Below are positions 10,253-17,567 of a stretch of DNA of 64,000 nucleotides, one piece after another. Source of the DNA: Thiocystis minor. GTDB lineage: Bacteria > Pseudomonadota > Gammaproteobacteria > Chromatiales > Chromatiaceae. How positions within the stretch are numbered: position 1 is the first letter of the stretch; every line of letters begins with the position of its first letter. The position numbers and the translations under genes are program-made. The stretch lies in NCBI RefSeq assembly GCF_016653465.1, contig NZ_NHSQ01000057.1, positions 20,544 through 84,543 on the forward strand, written 5' to 3'. The notes under the pieces are model-generated. The model did no database searches. It was not told where the DNA came from and saw only the letters and a list, made by a program, of their open reading frames with translations.

Positions 10253-10873
10253 TTGGCGCGGCCCCAACGGCGCACACGGCGAGCCAAGACCGATGACAAC
10301 TTGTCCGCGTCGCCCGCGACCTTGGTCAAGTTGTCCACGTCCGCCGACTGGTCGGATGCCGAACTGCTGGCCGAAGGATTCGCGGTCAATCCCAAGACCT
10401 TGCGCGCGTTGCAGCGGGCCTGCCGGTTCTCCGACCAACAAGCGGCGTCCGCCTGTCTGGTGTCGCTGCGGACCTATCGCCGTTGGCTCGCCAGCGGCAA
10501 CCCCGATCCGACGGCGCTGCGCTTGCTGTCCATCCTCGCGGGCTATGTCCCGTGGTCGGGCTGGGCTGGCTGGGAAGTTCACAACGGCTATCTGTTTCCG
10601 CCGGGCTACTCCCGTGGCGGGATCCCGCCGGCGGAATTCTTCGCCCTGGTCTTCTATCGCCAACAGGTCAGCGTCTACCAAGAAGTCAACGCGACGCTCA
10701 AGGCGCGCGTGGCGGCCTTGGAGTCCTCGGCGGATGCGGGCGCGCGTCAGGCGGCGGATCGGGCGCTCTCGATGCAGCTCCAGGCGCTTGCGGGTCAGGT
10801 CCAGGCGCTGGGGTCGGAACTCGCGGCGTTAGGTGCCCGTACCTGTAACACGGGCACTTTGTCTCATGGGTGA
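10253..10873 (+). CDS. phage regulatory-type protein with DUF3653-like domain
   Basis: The protein is about 206 residues if the TTG at 10253 is used; in-frame TTG codons at 10301 and 10322 are alternatives and no ATG is available. The middle part (about 65-120) reads as a helix-turn-helix-like region, VSLRTYRRWLASGNPDP. It is followed by a Trp/Gly-rich segment, GWAGWEVHNGYLFPPGY, that resembles the DUF3653 family found beside replication genes of filamentous phages. The C-terminal 70 residues are Ala/Leu/Gln-rich and likely form a coiled coil. The gene ends in a GTGA overlap with the replication initiator, so the two are translationally coupled. A regulatory role is inferred. Confidence 0.6.
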   Translation: MARPQRRTRRAKTDDNLSASPATLVKLSTSADWSDAELLAEGFAVNPKTLRALQRACRFSDQQAASACLVSLRTYRRWLASGNPDPTALRLLSILAGYVPWSGWAGWEVHNGYLFPPGYSRGGIPPAEFFALVFYRQQVSVYQEVNATLKARVAALESSADAGARQAADRALSMQLQALAGQVQALGSELAALGARTCNTGTLSHG

Positions 10874-11721
10874 GACTCCGACACCGAAAACCGGGGTTCC
10901 GCGTGCTGATTGATTGGGTCACGGCACGGGCTCCCTTCGACGCTTTTTCCGCGGCGGATTGGGACAAGCTCCGCCTGCTGGGCGATCGGATTCAACGGCT
11001 CGATCCGCGCACCGGCGAGCTGCGTTGGGAAACCTCGGCCTGGGATTCGATCCGGTCGGATTCTCACGGGCTGTCGTATCGCTGCGGTTCCGATGCCTTT
11101 TGGTTCCAGGGTTCGCCCGCTCGGGTCATCGGCGATGGCGACAACACCTTCAGTTCGGGCGCGGCCGCGGCGCTGGATCTGGCCGGCTGCGTTCGGCGGA
11201 TGCGTGATTTCGTCTTGCCGGTCCTGGGCGTGTCCGCTCCGCCGGTCGAGCGGTGCGTGGTCTCGCGGGTCGATGTGACGGCGAATCTGTTGCTCTCCGG
11301 TCCGACGGATGTGCGCGCGGCGCTGGCGGTGCTGCGCAATTGCGAAGGCGGGCGCTATCGCGTCTCCCAGCAGGCGGGCGATACGGTGTATTGGGGCGGG
11401 AAAAGCCGTCTCATGAAAGGCAAGGCGTATGCGAAAGGACCGCATTTGGAATACCAACTGCGCAACAAGAACTATCGTGGGCCGGAATACAGCCCCGAGC
11501 AATTGATGGGAGCGAATGCCTTATTGCGATTGGAATGTACGATTGGTGCGCAATGGTGGCGTGAACGCGCTGGCAAGCATTGGTTAGAGATCACGGCAGA
11601 AGACCTAAAGAATAAATGGGCGAACTATTTTCATCGCATGTTGGGTACTTCAGAGATTACCGAAATGAATGTAAGTACCTTATTACAATTGTTTGTAGGA
11701 GCAAATTCTTTGAATTTATAA
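10870..11721 (+). CDS. phage replication initiation protein, gpII/X (CRI) type, N-terminal part
   Basis: This 283-residue product starts at a GTG overlapping the upstream stop. It shows the features of filamentous-phage replication initiators: the VSRVDVTANLLL segment, which holds the conserved Asp strand, and the following YWGGKSRLMKGKAYAKG segment with the Gly and Lys/Tyr residues of the family. Such proteins nick the phage origin and start rolling-circle replication. The usual C-terminal domain is missing. The frame stops at 11719-11721 and again at 11734-11736, then reopens in the same phase and encodes what looks like that C-terminal domain. The last 20 codons are AT-rich, unlike the rest. 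It may be a truncated but active protein or an inactivated gene. Confidence 0.75.
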   Translation: MRLRHRKPGFRVLIDWVTARAPFDAFSAADWDKLRLLGDRIQRLDPRTGELRWETSAWDSIRSDSHGLSYRCGSDAFWFQGSPARVIGDGDNTFSSGAAAALDLAGCVRRMRDFVLPVLGVSAPPVERCVVSRVDVTANLLLSGPTDVRAALAVLRNCEGGRYRVSQQAGDTVYWGGKSRLMKGKAYAKGPHLEYQLRNKNYRGPEYSPEQLMGANALLRLECTIGAQWWRERAGKHWLEITAEDLKNKWANYFHRMLGTSEITEMNVSTLLQLFVGANSLNL

Positions 11722-11736
11722 AAATCTATAATATAA

Positions 11737-12093
11737 AATATTAATTTTAAAAGATATTTTAAAATACTGAACCGAAGTCGATATTTTCACTCGCCACTCT
11801 TGATTCTATTGAGGTACTTAGAGACACGAATCAATACAGCGGCGAAGACGTCAGGTCAGGCGAAGGCGGCCATCGGGTGTTGGGCCTTGATTAAGGCGTA
11901 TGGCTGGGAAAAGGCGCGGGAAATGTCTTCCAAGCCGACTTGGTACCGCAATCTTGCGGTTCTGCGCGCGGCCGGGTTGTCGGATGCGGATCTGTCGGCG
12001 GGGACGGTGGTTCCCTTCCGGCGTTCGTTGATGGAGTTCCAGATGGTCGAGAGTTGGGACCATTTACAACAATTGCGGCGGCTGGCGGCGTAG
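11737..12093 (+). pseudogene. separated C-terminal domain of the replication initiator
   Basis: This open stretch is in the same phase as the initiator gene upstream and begins after two in-frame TAA codons. From about 11830 it encodes GWEKAREMSSKPTWYRN, then LRAAGL and TVVPFRRS. That pattern matches the C-terminal region of gpII/X-type initiators, where a xxLSRxTxYRxRxxLLxxGIDI segment precedes a VVPLxR segment. The first 70 bases are very AT-rich and encode no family-like sequence. The only start codons are TTG at 11800 or later. Most likely an AT-rich insertion with stops split one initiator gene; an independently translated small protein is the alternative. Confidence 0.5.
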
Positions 12094-12128
12094 GACCATG
12101 CCCAGTACGCCATTGAATGAGGTTGGAC

Positions 12129-12374
12129 ATGAAACCGGATGGCGTGTTGCTGGGCGTGGCCGTGGCCAACGGGCGCGACGAATTCTTGATGGACTATCAA
12201 TGGCGGCCGCCTGGCGGCCTGATTACGGTTTGGTCATTGACGGCGGACTTGGCGCGTTTGTATGCCAGCCAGCGTCAAGCGATGCGCGCGGTTCGTCGTT
12301 TCTGGCGGGCGGATTATTGCTTGGTCGAAGTCTATGACCGTGGTCATCAATTGTGGGTGGGCTGGCTTCGTTAA
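12129..12374 (+). CDS. small phage-element protein of unknown function
   Basis: This is an 81-residue protein starting at the ATG at 12129, chosen because GAGGTTGG sits just upstream. It is not recognised. It is Trp/Arg-rich toward the C-terminus (RAVRRFWRADYCLVEVYDRG) and has no transmembrane segment or metal motif. By position, after the replication gene, it could be a counterpart of the small single-strand DNA-binding or RstB-like proteins of filamentous phages, but nothing in the sequence proves this. It is followed after 12 bases by the next gene of the element on the same strand. Confidence 0.5.
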   Translation: MKPDGVLLGVAVANGRDEFLMDYQWRPPGGLITVWSLTADLARLYASQRQAMRAVRRFWRADYCLVEVYDRGHQLWVGWLR

Positions 12375-12386
12375 GGAAAAATCGAA

Positions 12387-12746
12387 ATGGCAATTCAAGT
12401 ACAACTCAATTCGTTTGAATTTCAGGATTCTGATTTTCAGGTCAACCCGTCGCCCTTGTTCGCCTGGGCGTGGGGCGATGCCGTGGACCAATGGCGTCTT
12501 GGTCATCCGTGGCTATCTTGCTCAACGCTGCTTTGCTTGGCGGGCGATGTCCTCTCTGCGGTCTGCTTTGTGGCGCTGCGCTGGCCGTTTCAACGGTTGC
12601 TGTTGTGGGCTTGGGAAGGTCTGACCGATGACCAATTCAATTCCTTGATGGACTATCAGAATCAACAGCGGGCGTTGCGGACGGCCCCCCTCGCCTCCTC
12701 GCGTCCGTCTTCGCCAGCGATTCTTGATTTGCCGGAGCTGTCATGA
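12387..12746 (+). CDS. small protein with a hydrophobic segment, phage element
   Basis: This is a 119-residue protein with an AAGGAAAAA ribosome-binding stretch before its ATG. Residues about 40-75 are strongly hydrophobic and aromatic (WLSCSTLLCLAGDVLSAVCF onward) and could span a membrane once or twice. The tail is polar and Ser/Pro-rich. It could be a membrane or virion-associated protein of the element, but there is no family match I can name. Its stop overlaps the start of the next gene as ATGA, which suggests coupled translation. Confidence 0.5.
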   Translation: MAIQVQLNSFEFQDSDFQVNPSPLFAWAWGDAVDQWRLGHPWLSCSTLLCLAGDVLSAVCFVALRWPFQRLLLWAWEGLTDDQFNSLMDYQNQQRALRTAPLASSRPSSPAILDLPELS

Positions 12747-13057
12747 CCGCGAAATCACCGTATAGCGTTCGCGGTATTGCCGAACAGATGCAGAAGGAAT
12801 ACGGGACAACCAAGGGGCTCTCCAAATCGACCATTTACCGAAGAATCAATCACCAAGGGAAGAAACGTCAGCGGCGTTTGAACACTGTCCCAATTGCGCC
12901 AACGTCCGAAATGGGACAGTTAGAGATAGATCGTCGGCGCGAGGTACTTATGCAGTTCTTGGAAGGCTCGGCCGGTTCCGCTCTGTTGGCGCTGTTGGAT
13001 TATCCCGGCGGCGTCGATCATTTTCGGGCTTGGCTCGATGCCAGGGTAGCGAAATAA
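12743..13057 (+). CDS. small putative DNA-binding (HTH) protein
   Basis: This 104-residue protein begins in an ATGA overlap with the upstream gene. Residues 6-33 (YSVRGIAEQMQKEYG, then LSKSTIYRRI) fit a helix-turn-helix with a recognition helix, as in small transposon or phage regulators. It is followed by a basic stretch, KKRQRRL. The C-terminal half is helical. An inverted repeat with the TGTCCCA motif lies inside the gene (12884-12920), and a larger palindrome with the same motif lies just downstream (13081-13125). An autoregulatory role is possible but inferred. Confidence 0.55.
   Translation: MTAKSPYSVRGIAEQMQKEYGTTKGLSKSTIYRRINHQGKKRQRRLNTVPIAPTSEMGQLEIDRRREVLMQFLEGSAGSALLALLDYPGGVDHFRAWLDARVAK
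12884..12920. repeat. inverted repeat with TGTCCCA motif (inside HTH gene)
   Basis: ACTGTCCCA (12884-12892) is repeated in inverse orientation as TGGGACAGT (12912-12920) around a 19-base loop. The same arms recur in the palindrome at 13081-13125. Confidence 0.6.
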
Positions 13058-13080
13058 GGTCTTTCGGCCTGATCGGTTCC

Positions 13081-13125
13081 GTTGACTGTCCCATTTCGGA
13101 AGTCTTCCGTTTTGGGACAGTCGAC
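13081..13125. promoter_or_regulatory. 45-base palindrome upstream of CoiA-like gene
   Basis: Outer arms of 13 bp (13081-13093 and 13113-13125, one G-T pair) carry the same TGTCCCA/TGGGACA sequence as the repeat inside the upstream gene. An inner CGGAAG/CTTCCG stem completes a long hairpin. It lies between two genes of the element, 55 bases before the CoiA-like start. There is no T-run, so an operator or RNA structure is as likely as a terminator. Confidence 0.55.
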
Positions 13126-13180
13126 AGGGCGGTTCGGTCCGGATCTCTCGAAGATTAAGTTTCGCGTGGGGTGGCATGAA

Positions 13181-14191
13181 ATGTCGGTCGATGTTCTTTA
13201 CCGCTGGGCTCATGACCCGTCAAACGTGCTTGTGGATGTGTCCAAGCTGGACTCCGATTCCAGGGGCGGGCCTTATACCTGTATCGCCTGCGGGCGGGGC
13301 TTGATACCCAAGCTGGGAGCGGTCAAAACGCATCATTTCGCGCATGCGGTTTCGGTTGCGGCAACATGTTCGGGTGAGTCTTACCTCCACAAGCTGGGAA
13401 AGTTGATGTTTGTTCGCGGTTTCGAGTCGGCGCGTGAAGGCGGGCGAGCGGTCAAGCTGTGTTATGACCGTCCGCTTTTGTGTGGCATCGCCGATTGTGA
13501 ATACCGTTCTGAACACGCTTTTCATGATTTGGCTCGGATATTCGATAGGGTCGAAATCGAAGCGCCTTATCGGGGCTGCGTGGTGGATGTGTTGTTGAGC
13601 GATTCCAGGTCGGATCGAGTCTTGGCTGTTGAAATGGCGGTGACTCATCAATGCGATGCGGAGAAAATAGCCCGTGGTTTCCCCATTGTTGAGTTGGTCA
13701 TCCGATCAGAAGCGCAATGTAAGGCGCTGGCGGCGCATTACCCAAGGATAGATTCTTATCGTGCATTCAACTTCAAAACGATACCTCCTCGTCGCGTTCT
13801 GCCTTATAGCTGTCGCGACTGCCCAGGGGCCGATCTTTTCTTGGTCCATGCATCGGGCAAGCCCTTTATGAAATCGCCATACCTCGGGGAGTCATTGCCT
13901 AGCAATCGGCTCTTTACTCATGTGTTCGGGGTTTCGTCATCAATTTCTGACGTGGCGGGTATGCGATTCTTCGAGGGCGTTTTTCTGGCGTTAGAGGCCG
14001 GTCATCAGGTGGTATGGCGTCCGACTGAAAAACGTATTTGGGCGAATCTCTACGACTGGTTGCGCGCACAAGGCGAGCAAGGCCGGCGACGTGCAAAGTT
14101 GATGGGCCTGACGTTGGATCGACCAAAAATCGCGATTAATTCTTATCGTGATTGGTCGCGCGCTTATGGGTCGCGCGCTTATTGGTCTTGA
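13181..14191 (+). CDS. CoiA-like zinc-ribbon nuclease-domain protein
   Basis: The protein has 336 residues from the ATG at 13181, chosen because GTGGGGTGG precedes it and upstream starts lie inside a palindrome. Residues 31-60 contain a CxxC pair, CIACGRGL, followed by HHFAHA, as in the zinc-binding N-terminus of CoiA-family proteins. The middle region (about 125-185) reads VVDVLL, then VLAVEMAVTHQCDAEKI. This has the layout of a PD-(D/E)xK nuclease core, although the expected Lys is not evident. A second CxxC-type pair, CRDC, lies near residue 212. CoiA proteins act in DNA processing during competence. Here it is cargo of a dif-integrated element, so a role in defence or replication is possible but unproven. 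Confidence 0.6.
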   Translation: MSVDVLYRWAHDPSNVLVDVSKLDSDSRGGPYTCIACGRGLIPKLGAVKTHHFAHAVSVAATCSGESYLHKLGKLMFVRGFESAREGGRAVKLCYDRPLLCGIADCEYRSEHAFHDLARIFDRVEIEAPYRGCVVDVLLSDSRSDRVLAVEMAVTHQCDAEKIARGFPIVELVIRSEAQCKALAAHYPRIDSYRAFNFKTIPPRRVLPYSCRDCPGADLFLVHASGKPFMKSPYLGESLPSNRLFTHVFGVSSSISDVAGMRFFEGVFLALEAGHQVVWRPTEKRIWANLYDWLRAQGEQGRRRAKLMGLTLDRPKIAINSYRDWSRAYGSRAYWS

Positions 14192-14224
14192 GTCACAACG
14201 GGGCCAGAGTCACCAAGGGGTCGG
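14191..14224. repeat. 17-bp tandem repeat, two units
   Basis: Two adjacent 17-base units start AGTCACAACGGGG and AGTCACCAAGGGG. A 30-base segment that is also duplicated 300 bases downstream (14226-14255 versus 14526-14555) follows directly. Confidence 0.75.
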
Positions 14225-14387
14225 TATCGGCGGGTTTTGAGGGGTTGGGCGTTGAATCTTGAGTACTTTTTCCAGACTGGATTTTGTTCTCAAGAATCTT
14301 GCCAACACCACGATGAGTCATGCCAAGCTCAGAAGCTATCTCCCGTTGAGTCTTGCCCTCGCCAGCTAAGCAACAAGATTGCCAAGT
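14193..14387 (-). pseudogene. decayed helix-turn-helix gene, copy 1
   Basis: This minus-strand frame has no start codon and is bounded upstream by an in-frame TAG. It encodes 64 residues with a clear helix-turn-helix, GKTQREIASELGMTHRGVGK, followed by a polar tail ending TPNPSKPAD. A paralogous remnant with the same helix and the same tail lies at 14493-14900. It is probably the 3' end of a phage or transposon regulator broken upstream. Confidence 0.5.
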
Positions 14388-14456
14388 CTAGGGACGATTC
14401 AGATTCAACGTGTTACGTCATCCGATAACCTGTCACCATTGAACGCTATCAGACTT

Positions 14457-14507
14457 AGTCACCAAGGGGGCGTAGTCACCAAGGGGGCCGAGTCACCAAG
14501 GGGACAG
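14457..14507. repeat. 17-bp tandem repeat, three units
   Basis: Three 17-base units at 14457, 14474 and 14491 each begin AGTCACCAAGGGG. They match the two-unit cluster at 14191-14224 and are followed by the same duplicated flank. Confidence 0.8.
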
Positions 14508-14900
14508 GTACATCATGGGGCCGGAATCGGCGGGTTTTGAAGGGTTAGGCGTTGATTTTTGATTACGAACCTCAATCCGCATTTTTACGTTTTGTTTATC
14601 CAAATCGGACAAGGACCGTTTTGGATAAACACGTTGAATACGGCCTACAAACAGTCTGTTGAGAAATACCAAGTTCAGCCGCTATTTCACGCTGAGTCTT
14701 GCCCTCCCCTGATAAACGCTCAATCGTGGCATTACGTTCGGCAGTCGCCCAGTTCCTTGTTTGGCCAATTTGCGCACTCGTCGCTTTTTGGCCAATCGTC
14801 TTGGGTGGGCACCAAGGCGGCGGGGCGCTCCAGGGCGCTCCAAGTCCTTGGGGTCGGCCTTGTTCAGTTTTTGCAGACTGGAATTTCTGAACAGGCGCGG
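14493..14900 (-). pseudogene. decayed helix-turn-helix gene, copy 2 (frameshifted)
   Basis: On the minus strand one frame encodes ATAERNATIERLSGEGKTQR and then EIAAELGISQQTV. The reading then has to shift frame near 14655 to continue as GRIQRVYPKRSLSDLDKQNV and onward to TPNPSKPADSGP before a stop. The helix and the tail match copy 1. No ATG is found at the 5' side. The coordinates of the 5' end are approximate. Confidence 0.45.
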
Positions 14901-15063
14901 GGGCGTCCGCGTCCTTTGCGGCGAAGCCTGCGGAGCCGCAAGAAGGACGCGTGGCGCTCCAGGGCGCTCTCAGAACGCGCTATAGCCTCTCCAAAGCCAT
15001 CCGGGCGTCTCTGGGTCACTCCGGACGCTCCAGGGCACTCCGGGCGCTCCAGGGCGCTCTCAG
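14825..15063. repeat. dispersed 20-bp GC-rich repeats
   Basis: GCGCTCCAGGGCGCTC followed by C/T-A/C-AG occurs at 14825, 14954 and 15044, with a variant at 15025. The rest of the 14900-15347 stretch has only unconvincing open frames built from these repeats. By position it could be the intergenic/origin region of the phage-like element. Confidence 0.65.
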
Positions 15064-15347
15064 GCCGCGCGGTGTCATCAGGATGGGTGACACGCTTTCG
15101 CCCCCCCTCACCCTGGCCGAACCTCTTCACCTTTGCACCGGTAGAGGCCCCCTGCATCGGGATAAGGTGTCACGGGATCCGCTGCCCTGGGCATACCACT
15201 AAGGGCGTTGAGCGTCCCAACAGGCCGTCTCTCCGGGTCGGAGTGTCAATCGGCGCGGCTGTGGTCAGGTTCTACGCTGTGATGCCTCGCGCGATTGATG
15301 CGGAGACCCTGGATGGATCTCTCTGGCGGTAGTGATTGAGCCGCGCC

Positions 15348-15761
15348 CTACCCTTCTTTTTCCTTTGTGGCTGGTAGTGGAATTCTTTCAGGGGCGTTCG
15401 CGTAGATGGTCAGCCAGGTTTTGTTTCCAGGGGCGAAATTCTGTTCCAGTCCGCACGCACGGCAGTAGCCATCCACAACTTCGATGATGGCGGCCTTGTT
15501 CGCCTCGGGAAGATTCATTGCGCGTTCCAATGTCTGCTTCAGGATCGCGTCTTGGTTCATCTTGCTGATGTCTAGGAGCAAGGAATCCGGCGAGCAACTG
15601 AAGGCTTCCATCAGCTTGTAAAGCGTCGAGAGCTTCGGGTCTCCTTCGTCTTGCTCCAGTTTCGAAATATGGCCCACTCGGATTCCTGTCCGTTCGGATA
15701 CCTGAAGCTGGTTCCAGCCTTTGTCTTGGCGCATGCGCCGCATATTTTTGCCGAGTGACAT
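15348..15761 (-). CDS. XRE-family transcriptional regulator (element repressor)
   Basis: This 137-residue protein has an N-terminal Cro/CI-type helix-turn-helix (about 4-58: NMRRMRQDKGWNQLQVSERT, then HISKLEQ). A helical C-terminal part has a CRAC pair near residue 105 and a polar tail. It is encoded opposite to the replication genes at the far end of the element, the usual position and orientation of a repressor in dif-integrated filamentous phages (RstR in CTXphi). Three CTGTAG-type motifs in the 160 bases upstream (near 15802, 15836 and 15853) are possible operators. Repression of the element's own genes is inferred. Confidence 0.8.
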   Translation of the reverse strand: MSLGKNMRRMRQDKGWNQLQVSERTGIRVGHISKLEQDEGDPKLSTLYKLMEAFSCSPDSLLLDISKMNQDAILKQTLERAMNLPEANKAAIIEVVDGYCRACGLEQNFAPGNKTWLTIYANAPERIPLPATKEKEG

Positions 15762-15912
15762 GCTGTGTCTCCGCTGATGATTCTATGGGCAACAATCATT
15801 CGCCTGTAGTAGCATCTTAAGCGGTCATTTTGTCACTGTAGGCTTGCATTCCTCTGTAGCGTTGGTTAAATTTCTCCTCTAGCGGTATTGACAGGCTCTG
15901 GAGGAGCAATGG

Positions 15913-15940
15913 GGCAACCAGCATATACATTATGCGCAAT
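15913..15940. other. right junction: degenerate dif copy (attR)
   Basis: The centre TATACA (15924-15929) and the XerC arm TTATGCGCAAT (15930-15940) are identical to the left site. The other arm, GGCAACCAGCA, matches the XerD arm at only 4 of 11 positions. Identity with the left copy continues 7 bases further, to 15947. A single conserved XerC arm is what phage attP-type dif mimics show after XerC-first integration. Confidence 0.8.
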
Positions 15941-16042
15941 CCAGGAGGTTGACGCCATGCGCCATTGCTCGTTCAAACCGCGGAAGGCGTGACGGGTCTC
16001 GATACGCCAGTCTCCTAGCGGGTCAACTCGACTCTCGCCGAT

Positions 16043-17050
16043 TCAGTAGCCGTGCGGATTTTTTGACTGCCAGCGCCAGGCGTCGGTCACCATGTCGTCA
16101 ATCCCATGCTCGGCCTGCCATCCCAATTCAGTCCGCGCCAGGGTAGGATCGGCGTAACAGACGGCGATGTCGCCCGCGCGGCGCGCGACGATGTCATAGG
16201 GAACTGGCCGCCCGCTCACCCGCTCGAAGGCGGCGACCATCTCCAGCACGCTGTACCCCTGTCCGGTTCCCAGGTTATGCACCATCACCCCCGGTTGCGA
16301 CGGGAGCTTGCGCAGGGCCGCGAGATGACCGCGCGCCAGGTCGACGACATGAATATAGTCGCGCACACCCGTGCCATCGGCCGTCGGATAATCGTTGCCG
16401 AACACCCGCAGCCGCGGCAGCTTGCCCACGGCGACTTGAGCGACATAGGGCATCAGATTGTTCGGAATTCCGTTGGGATCCTCGCCAATGCGCCCGCTCG
16501 GATGGGCGCCGACCGGATTGAAATAGCGCAGGAGCGAGATATTCCAGGCATGGTCCGAGATAGACAAATCGCGCAGGATCTCCTCGATGAAGAGTTTGGA
16601 GCGACCATAGGGATTGGTGGCCAAGAGCGGAAAATCTTCGCGGATCGGCACGCTGGCGGGATCGCCATAGACGGTCGCCGAGGAGCTGAAAACGAGATTT
16701 TTAACCCCGGCCGCCGCCATCGCCTGACAGAGCGAGAGGGTGCCACCAAGATTGTTGTCGTAGTAATGCAGCGGCATCTCGACCGACTCGCCAACGGCCT
16801 TGAGTCCAGCGAAGTGGATCACGGCATCGAAACGGTCTTCGCGCAGGATGGCGTCCAGGGCTGGACGATCCCGCAGATCGGCCTGCACGAATCCCAGATC
16901 CTTGCCGGCGATTCCGCGCACCCGATGCAGCGATTCCTCCTTGCTGTTGCTGAGGTTGTCGACAACGACGACCCGCATGCCCGCCGCCAGCAGTTCCACG
17001 CAGGTGTGGCTACCGATATACCCCGCCCCGCCCGTCACCAGAACCCGCAT
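16043..17050 (-). CDS. galE: UDP-glucose 4-epimerase
   Basis: This 335-residue protein is full length for GalE. It has the NAD-binding glycine motif [10 protein letters not shown] at the N-terminus and a catalytic Ser/Tyr/Lys set in [10 protein letters not shown] and NPYGRSK. The family segments [13 protein letters not shown] and [10 protein letters not shown] follow. A GGAGAGG ribosome-binding site precedes the ATG. The enzyme interconverts UDP-glucose and UDP-galactose in the cytoplasm for surface polysaccharide synthesis. It lies directly outside the right junction of the dif element and is transcribed toward it. Confidence 0.95.
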   Translation of the reverse strand: MRVLVTGGAGYIGSHTCVELLAAGMRVVVVDNLSNSKEESLHRVRGIAGKDLGFVQADLRDRPALDAILREDRFDAVIHFAGLKAVGESVEMPLHYYDNNLGGTLSLCQAMAAAGVKNLVFSSSATVYGDPASVPIREDFPLLATNPYGRSKLFIEEILRDLSISDHAWNISLLRYFNPVGAHPSGRIGEDPNGIPNNLMPYVAQVAVGKLPRLRVFGNDYPTADGTGVRDYIHVVDLARGHLAALRKLPSQPGVMVHNLGTGQGYSVLEMVAAFERVSGRPVPYDIVARRAGDIAVCYADPTLARTELGWQAEHGIDDMVTDAWRWQSKNPHGY

Positions 17051-17096
17051 CGCACCTCTCCTTATTCTTTGGAATGGAGTTGCTAGTGTAGCCGAA

Positions 17097-17561
17097 TCAG
17101 GCGTCCGTCAAGTCTGGCCCGTGAGTCCCTCCGTCGATTCGCAGACGCTGACGCAGACGTCTCAGTTGCTCGGGATCGAGCGCGTCGGCGAACAAGGGCA
17201 GCACATGGCGGCGCAGCCGCCCGGAGCGAAAATTGAGCACCACCAGGGGCAGGCTCACGAAGGTCGCCGGAGACAGGCTCGCCTCGATTTCGGCGCCAGA
17301 GTTCAGGGTGAGGAGCCAGTCCCCGTCGGATTGCCACAGCACCGTCCGAATCGACCAGGGCGCCCGTCTCAGCACATGAACCGCAAAGGCATGGAAGGCG
17401 CTAAGTCCCACCAGAATCCATAAAGGATCACGATAGGGATAGATCGGCAGCATGACGACGACCGCGCCGGCCAGTCCGTGAGTCAATCCAGTAAAGACGG
17501 CCAGTCGCCAGGATCGTCGGGGACGGATCAATAGTGGCGGACGTTCGCGGTGAAACGCCAC
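17097..17561 (-). CDS. ygfX: YgfX/CptA-like small membrane protein
   Basis: This 154-residue protein has two close hydrophobic helices at about residues 22-42 and 46-63 and a cytoplasmic C-terminal domain with the VWLLxL-type motif seen here as [16 protein letters not shown]. That topology and its position 6 bases downstream of sdhE match the YgfX (CptA) family. YgfX was proposed to be a membrane-bound toxin partner of SdhE acting on cytoskeletal proteins. The assignment rests mainly on context and topology. Confidence 0.65.
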   Translation of the reverse strand: MAFHRERPPLLIRPRRSWRLAVFTGLTHGLAGAVVVMLPIYPYRDPLWILVGLSAFHAFAVHVLRRAPWSIRTVLWQSDGDWLLTLNSGAEIEASLSPATFVSLPLVVLNFRSGRLRRHVLPLFADALDPEQLRRLRQRLRIDGGTHGPDLTDA

Positions 17562-17567
17562 GCCGGA

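Larger units (their letters stand above)
10202..15923. mobile_element. dif-integrated, filamentous-phage-like element (IMEX), 5.7 kb
   Basis: The element lies between the complete dif site and a second, half-conserved dif copy. The two ends share 25 identical bases (10201-10225 and 15923-15947). Inside are an inovirus-type regulator, a gpII/X-type replication initiator, several small genes, a CoiA-like nuclease, a repeat-rich segment and an oppositely oriented XRE repressor. Single-stranded phages such as CTXphi, and their satellites, are known to integrate at dif through host XerC/XerD without their own integrase; none is seen here. No Zot/pI, major coat or pIII-like gene was recognised. It therefore looks like a satellite or decayed prophage rather than a complete virus. 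Confidence 0.82.

Noticed and set aside
14559..15332. Plus-strand open frame of 257 codons in the element
   Set aside because: It consists largely of translated GC-rich repeats and antisense of HTH remnants, with no convincing start site.
15888..15916. TTGACA as the -35 of a promoter near the right dif copy
   Set aside because: No acceptable -10 hexamer lies 16-18 bases downstream (GGGGCA is found there).
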